Below are positions 49,001 through 61,000 of a stretch of 64,000 bases of DNA, one piece after another. The stretch is from the NCBI GenBank assembly GCA_025267735.1, contig CM046308.1:34523267-34587266 (forward strand). The letters run 5' to 3'. Each line of letters begins with the position of its first letter. Position 1 is the first letter of the stretch. The translations under genes were made by a program, and so were the position numbers. The notes under the pieces were generated by a model, which was not told the DNA's origin, made no database searches, and was given only the letters and a program-made list of their open reading frames with translations. Origin of the DNA: Mactra quadrangularis. Its lineage: Eukaryota > Mollusca > Bivalvia > Venerida > Mactridae.

Positions 49001-52000
49001 GAATCTTTTAAGTATAAAAAGGCCATAAGTCTGTCAAAATTCATGCTAGAATTATTATACTAGGTATTTGACCTTCAATGTTCACGCTTTAGACATGTGT
49101 GTGCTTTCAAGTGAATTCCTTCAGTTGTTTCAACAATGTAAAATATTAAGTCCAGTGTTCGAACACCTGTGCCCATGCAAAAATGTACATATTTGTCTCA
49201 GCAATTTGAAACATTAGTGTTTATTATAAAAAGTAAATAGTAGTCTTCAGACAGCTAAAATAACAATGTATCATTGAAAGGCTTTATTTTACCACCCACA
49301 TTATAGTCATGCAATCATTTAGATATTTCCAACAGTTGACAGACAGAAGAGAGACCCCATTCACTTAGACATATTGATTTGAGTTCAGACATAATAAATT
49401 CTGAAATAGATGGAAGAGAATGTTTCAACACTGAAACCTCACGTCAATGTTTTACTGACAAGCTTTTAAGATTGAATATATCAGAACTACCAGACAGCGC
49501 ATGACTTTTAAAAAAATTGAAACAGGACCTTCATATTGCAAAAATGTAGCATTTATTAGATTTCCTTCCAAGTTGATGAATTTAATCAAATGAACAAAGC
49601 AGATAAAACCAGCTTTAACAAGTCAAGTACTCTTATCCATTGTACTGTTAAATGTCACTGTAACTGAACAAATAGATCTAAAAAACCAATCGTATGATAT
49701 CTTACAAAACAATAAATATGGAAATAAGATGTTGTAAGCAAATAAGCAATTAAAATTTTGGTAACAAAATGTCACAACAAATGCCTGTCATGCAATTCAC
49801 CGGCCATGACGTAGGAGTTTAAGGCAGATTGGACTGGTTTTCAGAGTCAAATAAGAAATCCTGTAACAAACATTCTGATCATGTTTGGTGAAAATTACTT
49901 AAATAAAAAATAACTGACAAAGAAAGCGAACATCAGGAACTTTCATATAGTCAGCCATTTAGTCTCATATCAAGGATGTTAAACACAATAAAAATGTTTT
50001 AGGCAACTTATAAAACAGTTAAGCCCCACTATATAGACTTCTTGGATATAGCAAAATTAGGGACTTTAGTCAGTTATCTTTCCCTGATAAAATCTGAAGC
50101 AATCCAATTGGTAAGTAGATCCTTACAGTTGGAATCCTCGGGTTTTATCATGAAGTCCTATGTAAGGATAACAAAATATTTTATCTAATATCTTCCTTGT
50201 CAATGAAGATATTAATAGAAGTGATTATTTTTAGATAGTTCTTTACCATTAAAATACTTAGCTTGATTTTCGAACAAATTTAATGATTCACAAAAAGTTA
50301 TTTAAGATTAATTTTGGCAAAATGACATTGAAAAGGGTAAAATCTGAGTAATCCAACTAATTGGACCTACCTATTTGAAGAGTATACAAGGGGAAATAAC
50401 TGACTAAGGTCCCTTATTAAGTCCTAAATGCTTAATTGGAGTCGAACAAGGTCTCTATATTAGGACTATTCCACTAAAAGGACAATCAATTTTGATAGTG
50501 GAACTTTATTGTAGATAATGGTTTTTGAGAAATTATGGAACAAGCTTGATCACTTAAGAAATTTGCCATTGAAAGTTCAACTGAACTCGACCTAATTAAA
50601 AAAGACTTTCAGGCTTATTTCAATGGAAATACCCGTACTACGGGACATTCTGCAGCATGTTTTAAAATGAGACTAATTTACCGGAATAACTTAACCAAAC
50701 ATGGAATACAAATTGACACTGTATATTTCTATCAACAATTGTTTGTAAAACATGAAAATATATGAGAGAAATGATATGTGTTTATTTCGAGTCCCTCTGC
50801 TCCATAAGGACACATGCGCAGACCCTGGGGTGTGACCCTTTCATCCCTGAACGTGTGTTTTTGAGGTCTGAAATTGGTCAAATTTGGAAAATTTTACCCA
50901 ATATAATTCATATCAGGTAATGTATTTAGCTGCAAATGTGCTATAATTTTGTGGGTAAACATATGCTCAGTCATCGCCTAAAATTTCTTGAGCAATAGCC
51001 TGAATGAATATGTTTTTATTTGTTCGGGACTTCAGTCCTGAACAAATATATATACGGTATTTCAGACCCTTTCCCACTTTAAAAATTTACCGTATCCAGA
51101 AGTAGTCCCTCAGTATATAAGTATAGAGCAATTCAAAATGATCGTCTGCTATGACAGGCGCAATAATTCATGAAATTCACTTGTTAATCTGTCTATACTG
51201 AAGCTTATGAATTCAGCGTCTCAGTAGAGATCTTTACATCGTATTATGTAATAGAATGGTATCAACTTTTCAGTCACGCCCTGTCGTTTGTGCCAGTTGT
51301 CATTGGAGATGTTACATCATCTTGTGTAATAGAATGGTTCTATAGGATAAGTTTAAAGATCATAGTTGATTACTTTAAATGATGTCTGAATAGTGGACTT
51401 TATTTATTTTACATACAGATGCAGTACAATAAATGTGCATAAATGATAAATTTAAAGCGGTAATTATTGCATTGTTCTAAGAATGGCCCCCTTGACTTGT
51501 TGTGATTTTGTGAAAACAAATCAAAAGTGTGTTCGCCTGTCCGGTTAACCTGCTGTATTTATAGGTCAATTGTTTGAAGTGTTTTGAACCTGAACAATGC
51601 TGTTCTACCTGAACAATGCTGTTCTACTTATATCACTGAATTGTTCTTTGTGTACAAATGTTGTTGGAGCCGGAAATCTCATTTTACTTTTTAAACCCGA
51701 ACAAATTCAGTGCCTTCAGCGCTTTGATTGTAGTTATGGGCAAAATTGTCAATTAGCCTGACTATATTAAGGGTGTAATTTTTACCAACACAAATCAATT
51801 TTCACTTGTCCAGCAAGTGGTTTAAAGTAATGACAAGTTTTACTATATTAAATTTATTCATCTAATAGATGGACACAGAGAAATAAGAAATGTCATACCT
51901 TTGCTGAACTTCTCAATAAACGATTATTGTTGTCATAGCAAGGTAATAGAGACGTAAAGAATAGAATTTTAAATGTTAATGTTGTTGATCTATATTTAAA

Positions 52001-55000
52001 TGTATTGAACTTAACATGGTTTCCTAATAGATTGATATTGCTGCAACCAATTTCTAAGGTTAAACCTAATTCAAACTCTAAGGTCTCATGAAAAGGTACT
52101 TTCACTGAGATACAGTAAAACTTGGATATAACATACTCGCTGGGCCATAGAAAAAAGGTATGTTTTAACCGAGGTATGTTATATCCATATTATAGCATAC
52201 TAAGTATATTATATATCAGGATGAAAAACGGGCCAGAAAAAATGGTATGTTGTCACCGAGTGTATGTTATAACCGAGTATGTTATATCCGAGTTTTACTG
52301 TATTGCAACATTATTTTAGTGTAATAAACCTTTAATCTGGACAAACTCTGAATCAAAGATTTTAAAAAATCATAAAAAAAGAATAGCAAATTATAGTTAT
52401 ACTTTACAAAAATCATACTTATCAGTCATGCATCAGCTTGAGTAAGCACTGTTCCATTCAAAATTTATCTAAGCCTAAGAAATCAAGAAGAAATCAATAA
52501 GATATCTCAAGAATTTTACCAAACCTTGTTGAAACACATAATATAATATAGTAAATTGTAAAATTTCAACCAAAATTTCTCCCATAAATATCACAGACAA
52601 CAAAGAACTGCCATCAAGACATTTACTTTAATTTGAAAATTCAATTTCACAAACTTATTCATCAATGTTAGACGATTTTAATCACATTTCATGTTTTCTT
52701 CAGCGAAATAATTAAAACATTTCTATGATTAAAACATGAGATGATAAATGATACAGAACAAAAAATAATGAAGAAAATATTTAATTTACTTTGCTATAAT
52801 GAAAAATCGTTATCATTGTTAGAATGTAGTTGGAACATTAATTAAACAATGGTTTTCTATAATATTTCTGGTGATAATTAATTCCTGGTGATTATATCAC
52901 TGTAAACTGCAGAATCTAAGATTTTATAATATAGAACTTAATCTAACAACTTTTAAGTACAAAAGGGCCATAATTCAGTCAAAATTTGTGCTAGATTTTA
53001 CACCTTGGTAAATAATCTCAAATGGTAACCACATTATATGAAGACTCAAATTTCCAAAGTGAATCCCTTAAGTAGTTACAACAAAAATTGTAAGCGAAAA
53101 ACCTTAACCAAGAATCTTTTAAGTATAAAAAGGCCATAAGTCTGTCAAAATTCATGCTAGAATTATTCAACTAGATATTTGACCTCCAATGTTCCCGCTT
53201 TAGACATGTGTGTGCTTTCAAGTGAATTCCTTCAGTTGTTTCAACAATGTAAAATATTAAGTCCAGTGTTCGAACACCTGTGCCCATGCAAAAATGTACA
53301 TATTTGTCTCAGCAATTTGAAACATTAGTGTTTATTATAAAAAGTAAATAGTTGTTTCAGACAGCTAAAATAACAGTGTATCATTGAAAGGCTTTATTTT
53401 ACCACCCACATTATAGTCATGCAATCATTTAGATATTTCCAACGGTTGACAGACAGAAGAGAGACCCCATTCACTTAGACATATTGATTTATAAAATTAG
53501 ATAGCCACGGAATATAATAAAGCAATATAATGTTGTAAGATTAATACCTGAAAGAAATACATGACAATGACATGTTGCATGATAACTGACTGAGGAAATA
53601 GAATTATCAGACATTAAAGAAAGTAGGGAGAGTTACCATGGCGATTTCCACACAGAAGATAAAACAGAAGAAAACCATCATAGAACTACATAATGTTCAA
53701 GAAATGTTGAATAATTGTCCACGTTTTGTCGTGAAATACAAAGTATAAACATAAGTATGTGTGGGTAGGCATCATACCATGAGTGGGTAGCATCAGTAAT
53801 TAAATAAGAGCACTTTAAAGAAAGAGTGACTACATCTTCATTTCACATTACATAATAAGGCACATGTTAGTTATTTCAATTTATACATCCCAAAAACTAT
53901 CATTGAGCAGTAACCCATAGTTTTGCTTGGGAAATAATTTCTGATTTCATTTGTTCTTCCTGGCATGTGCAAAAGGTAGAATACTTTGTTGAATATTTCT
54001 TCTACAATCATAATACATAATCTTTGCTACTGTCATGTATATTCTGGTTTAGCAGCATTTTTTTCCACTAAAAACTCTATGCAGCGCCACCTAGGAAAAA
54101 AAACAGTGACCTAAATTTATGGCCAGCTCTTTCTTTGACAAATGCATTTATAGCTTATTTTTTTCTATAAAAGAATCATTAAAATTAGATTAATTTTGCA
54201 CTGTTAAATTTTAAAAGAAACACCCTTTGTTCTTGTTTTGTGAATGAAACCTTATTCCTTGATGTTATTTTTCAGAATGTTTAGTGTAAATAAGTTTGAA
54301 AGAAACTTGTTTTATTTTTGCTATGTTTAAACAGCATGGCATAGGATTTTAAGTACTGAAGAAATATCCTCAGTTTAAAGAAAAAATGATGGTCAAAAAG
54401 ATATTCAAATTTACAAAAAATTAAAGAATACAAAGCTACCAAGCTGAATTTGAACTGGAAAAACCCTACTTGAATTTGAACTTAAAATCACCCAGTTAAT
54501 TTGAACTGAAAATCACCTAGTTTAATTTGAACTGAAAATCACCTAGTTGAATTTGAACTGAAAATCAACTAGTTGAATTTGAACTTAAAATTACCTAGTT
54601 GAATTTGAACTATACAAAGCTTAAGTATAGAAGCCATGATAACATATGATCCTACTTTAGTATAACTAATCATTGAATCTAATACTGAAAGTATAAATGT
54701 CAAGAATTATGTCAAAATAATCTGTATAATAACTTCTAGTATAGAAATAGTACAGTTCCAGGGGAAAATGACACCAAGCTCAGAAAACTTGATGAAATTT
54801 CTAATATATCTTAATTAAAAGATGAACAACGAAACTAGGAATCAAGACAAGTAACTTCTGCCATATATTTGATTAGTTCATTCAAAGGACAAGTTGTGCT
54901 ATACAAAATACTCTTCAAAAAAGAAATTTACAAAAACCATCTTTAATTTTACACAAGGAAGGTATCCAATTACCAGAGGGAGTGCCTTTAGTGATGTAAG

Positions 55001-58000
55001 ATGTTTTATCATGATACAAATATCTTTATCATATATATTAAAACCTAGAAAAAAGGTAAAAAGTTGAAGGATATATATTAATACTCTGGCTTCTTTTTTT
55101 TGGGGGGGGGGAGGGGGGGGGTTTCATACCATACAGCCTATAAACTAGGGCTGTCAGGATACACCAGAAGCGTATCACGATATATTGCAATACCCTAGCA
55201 CCGTATCGCAATATGTACCATGATTTATATTGGGTTTTTTTAGGTTGGTTATGCCTCTGCTGTATTTAACAGAAACATTGCAAATCTAACATGCAGTGAC
55301 TGATAGAATCTAGCTTCTTTAATCTATATGGTCATTTAGGAATGAAATATATGTTGTACAACCAATCCGACAGGTCCAATTCAGTTAAAATTCTTGTTAC
55401 ATAAGCTTAGATTGAATGAACGATGAAGAAACTGATGTTTCATTTTGTGAAGAGAAACATTTTCCAAGGAAATACAAAAAATCGCTAAATACCTATACAT
55501 TAAATTCGTACCACGGTATGTATTGCTGCAGCTGTGTATTGCAATATACCGGTATACTGGTATATCGTGACAGCCCAACTATAAACCATGTAAAACTAAA
55601 TGTATTCTTTCCAGTACTATCTTATCTATTCCAATGAACATACAACTCCTTGAAATCCAGAAAACATGACATTTAAAGATAGGGTATTAACTCTGTAACA
55701 ACCATAGCAATCTTACACATATAGTCAAGAAGGCTAACAGAAAGTAAAATATACGTTTGATTGGACAAGACCATAGTGATTGGTCAGAGCAAAGCTTGTC
55801 TACATCCTTTATTATTTTCATGTAGTAAGACTAGTTTTGCGCTGAACCATCAAAAAGGCTGTCAATAAAGTTACAAGTACGCACCTGTCCAGCATCTACT
55901 ACATATATCAACCATGTTCCTTTTTCAACCTGCAACCGTTGTTTGATGGCCGCCATATCAGACGTATCATAAGTAAAACCACCATCTGACTTCACTAATG
56001 TTAATGGTACCTTCTGTCCTTCTACATACATTATTTTTCTACCATCTTCTACTGTAGTCAAACCTACAATATATCAAGTTAATGTAACATGACACGTCTC
56101 TGCATTATTTTTCAAGAAGGTAGGCTGGTTGGTAGGGATTAATTGATGATCGAGTATAATCGAAAATCGATTGTTTGCAGGAGAATCGGCGACAATCGAT
56201 TACAACCAGCTTTATATATATAATATACTTGCCAAAACCAAATGTTGAACCAAATATTTAATAGCAGTAACAGGTTGCCTAAACCAAAATTTAGGTTGTA
56301 AAATGGCAATAAGAGGACCTTTATTGTTGAGCCCTGAATGAGCATGAAGTCTACAAACAGGACACTTGACTATTCCAGGGACCCGTATTATCAAGCGTCT
56401 TACAATCGATTATATAGTGTTGTAAAATTATCATAAGATTTTTGATAATATGCTGCTCAGGTACTTAATGGTAAGTAAAACAGCAATTTTTATTTGTATA
56501 TTCCAAGACATTAGCGAAAACTATCAGTAGTTATATAATAGAAATTTACATGCTAAGAATCTCAAACATTCCATTCCAAGTATAAAGGGACATAATTCAG
56601 ACAAAGTTCATTCCAGAGTTATGAAACTTGAAATGTTCTTGACTTTCAGTTGTAACAAAAAAGGCATGTGAGACATTTGAAGCAAATCCTTTTCAGTAAT
56701 AATAATTATAATGATAATAATGATAATGATGATAACAAAAATAAAGTGGATGCAAGGATAAAATAACCAAGTGTTATAGCAAATGCCAACACAAACACAT
56801 TGGTAAGTGTCACTGTTCTCCCAACAAACCAACTACAATGATAGTCAGCAAGAACCCAAAGAGTAAAAAACTCTTGATTTTCCAAATGTCAGATTATTTT
56901 AATGCCATTGATAATTGATGCAAAATAGGAAGTGGCAGGTGCTATCAGTAAAGGATATAATGATATGAAATAATTAATGATGGAATAGCATGAACTTTTC
57001 TGTAGAATTTTAAGTGTCCTTTGATTTTAAGTGTCATCCAATGATAGAAATGATTTAAAGTATTTTTCTATCATTTAAAATGTAATTATGAATAAAGGTT
57101 AAAGATCAAAATTGACTGACTTTAACAGACTGTCCAAAATATTTTGTATTTCATTGGTAGTCTAAAAACGGCTTTAGTTAGTCATTCTGAAAAAGGCTGC
57201 CTTAGACAATGCAAACTGTGTCTTCTTTTATTATACAGGATTGCCAAGACCATTTGAATTGAATTTTCTTGCATTTTGTAGATGTACTTAATGTATACAG
57301 TACCCACCAAAAGTTTGGAGACATTTTCAGATTGCAGGCCAACTGAATAGCTTTTATATAAATTTGGTAACCGTTTTTTTTAAATGCATTGTAGTTTTGC
57401 AGTATTGAATTGGTTGCATTCATGAAATTTGTTTTCTTTTTATCACAAACCATACTTAAATATATTAAAGAAAATGATTCAACAAAACTAATCATCAAAA
57501 TTCAAGAATTGTAGTAAATTTCTTTTGTCTCCAAACTTTTGGTGGGTACTGTATATTTCTTTCATTATGGAGTTGTATGAACAATTAAGTATGTGTCTAG
57601 GATATTTCACACAACTACCGCAGTATTCACTACAATACATTGTATGTCAAAGGGAGATAACTAGTACAACAAAAGTTACATAAAGATGGTACAGAGTTAT
57701 TTCTCCAATATTTCATCAATCCAATTTTCAAGACAAAGACAATATAAGTACCTTGGTCATCTAATTCTCTGACAATATCTTTCATTAGTTCTTGATAATA
57801 GGACTCTCCTCTCTCTTTTATTGTAACACCAAGACGATCATATACTTTCTGAAATTCTGATAAAATTGTATATACATTAAACAATATTTAACTTTTTTAG
57901 TCTTTACACATCAGAATTATTTTGAAGTATAATTCCTTACATACAGGTTCATACAATGTTATCTAAGTACTTTCAATGATTATGACCTTAACATTTGAAC

Positions 58001-61000
58001 CTTTTCCTATATCACAACATAGGCGGATCCAGCGGGGGGGTGGGGGTCTGGACCCCCCCTCGAATTTTTTCAAAAATGTACCTGTTTCTTGCCTGTAAGT
58101 CTTTTTTAGGTAGCATGAAGCAAATTTTTCGGTGCTTAACATAGATTTAATGGTTATGTAGTTTTTATTATTAATATGTTGCATTATTCTGCAAAATGTG
58201 TATAATGTGGTTGTGGTTCGAAATGTATGACCCCCCCCCCCTCCTAGAAAATGTCTGACCCCCCTATAAAAAAATCCTGGATTCGCCACTGTCACAATTA
58301 ATATGCTTTATATATGACTTAGATATTTCTTACATGATATGACATCTTTCTTTTTTTGGTTGGGTTAAACTTTAGCACCATAGCAACACATTGTTTTAAT
58401 TAAAACAGCTACCAATTAACCACTTAAAATGGATTTGTTAGAAAAGATCAACAATTTTTAGTTTGGTTATTATTACAGCTCCAACTAAAAACATTTTTTG
58501 GTTGGGTTAAATGCTGAAGCAATGTCCATTGTATATGTCATAAAGAGCACTCAGTCAATCATCCATTAAAGGCTAAATATCTGGATTTAGCTGTTAATAA
58601 ATTACTAGGTGCATACTTCAGTCAGTGACTGACAACTGTCCAACCTGATTAAATCAACATAGAAGGGAGAATGGCCATAAATTATTTCATGACCCAACTC
58701 CACAAATGCCCCACCCAGGAATGGAACTCAAGACCATTGGACCAGTAGACTAGTGCGCTACTGACTGAGCTAGCTGGGCAAAACAATTAAGTATCAAACC
58801 TTTTCTAGATACATCACAGATTAAATTCCAAGCTTTCATATGATCTGGTTCATATTTCTGTAATTGTACAACAGCAGCATATGCTCTCTTCTTGAATTCT
58901 TCATCTTCGTCAAATCTTACTTTAGATTCCTATGTAAACAATATACAATTACTAACTTATACATGTAGTTAAATTTCATTCAACTGTTAGTGGCACTAAC
59001 ATTAACTCTGCTGATTTAAATATTCACTACAGTACTTCTGTATTCATGATCGATAAAAAATATATTTCAATCAGTAGGGTAAATGTATGCACAAATGACA
59101 GTTAAAAAAAAAACAATACTAGAAGTGATGGTACAACAAGAAAATTACAGACTAGCTAAAGATACCACACAATGTAATGCATACATTTACATTTCAGTTG
59201 ATGTTCAATTTTAAACAAGTAATTAAACTCAAATTATTTCAAAAACAGTGTAAACAAAATTTTAATGACAGAGGAAGTAAAGTCTTAAAGACATAACTTG
59301 TACGTTACAATCTGTATGTCACAAATATCCTGGGTTTAGCACAAAACGGTCATAACTCAATATAAGAAAAGAGTAAGATACGTCCATCTTGCACTAAACC
59401 TGCGATATTTAGATTTTAAAGCCTTGCTCAATTTATTTAGCTCATGTACATCAGCCAGCTGACATAACTAGTTTCTTTGAGGATCATTTAAACCAGTACT
59501 CTCTCTTACTTCCACAAGAAGCCATGAATTGTCCATGTACGAAACAGATTTAAAATAATAGTTGAATTGACATTATAAAAACCATCAGGAACCATACAAG
59601 GGACCTCAAGATTTGAAATACTAAGACTAAGCACTACTACAACACAGCCGTCTTAATGACACAGTGAGGAGACAAATTAAAGATATAGAGGATATTCGTC
59701 AACTTTGGTGTAAGATCGATTTGTATTTCACCGGGTGAGCTCAGAAAACATATTTTCACGAGTGGCATAGCCACGAGTGAAAATGTCATTTTCTGAGTTC
59801 ACGAGTTGAAATAAAATAGATCTTACACCAAAGTTGACGAATATCCTGTTTCTTTCATGAATTATTTCATGTTTTATAAGATATTAATTACACAAATAAT
59901 AATGTGACGTCAATTCTTCTCATGAACGATGAAAATATAAGGTTATATTTTCACTGCGATGAAAATATAAAACTTATATTTTCATCGTATATTTTCATCG
60001 AATATCGCAACGTTTCATCGTAAAGCATGAAAGATAAATGTAAAGTCATATACCTTATAAAAGGCTTGCAAGTCTTGTATAGGAGGAGATACTGTTAAAT
60101 AATTAGGAAATTTATCTTTTAAATGTGCTATCAACATTCCAAATTGTGTTCCCCAGTCACCAAGGTGATTTATTCTAAGTACATCATGACCAACCCATTC
60201 TAGCAGACGACTTATACTCTCACCAATAATAGTAGACCTAAAACAGTAATCATTAATATATTAATGGAGGTAGTTATGAGATTTAAAACATTTACATATA
60301 CATGTAACCAGTCTATGAATTTAGGAAATGAAAGTGATGGCCCAAACATTTATTAGCAGCAAACACAATAATCTTGTTTGTAATTTTTTGGTTCCCCAAA
60401 AGAAATTTTTGGTTGCTCGAACTAAGAAGTAGTTCTCCCGGACAACCATTAATTTCATAGACTGCATATTACCATCCTTTTAAAATTTAACTTTTATCAC
60501 TCTTAATTAGGTTATTTGTAACCTGCAGCCCTAAGTGATATCAAATCATCTAACCAGTTTTCCTGGACAGAATTTTACTCGTACGCTTACATGTACCTTT
60601 TCACAGGGAGCTAACAATTTAAAGAGCTAAGATTTCAGTTAATTTTATAATGATTATTGTTGATATTTATTCTTAAACATCCAGTGATCCTGTAGCAAAG
60701 AACCATGATCCTGTAGCAAAGAACACATCAAATAAAACTAATGAGATAAACATCACCTTCTCATAAAAAAGTAAGAATCTAAACCCCTATTTTAAATTTC
60801 AAAATAAGAAATAAACATCGGGTTCAAATTGACATTTTTAGTGTTGAACCCAACCCTTGAAATTTCTCTGAAACTTTTCATGATATAATTACCTGAGATG
60901 TCCAACATGCATCTCCTTGGCGATATTTGGTGAAGAGAAATCAATGACAACTCTTTTCTTGGCTAGAATCCTTGGTGGACGTACTCCATTCTTTAAAATA

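Noticed and set aside
57963..58295. 110-codon glycine/proline-rich minus-strand ORF
   Set aside because: It covers a MITE with poly-G/poly-C tracts.
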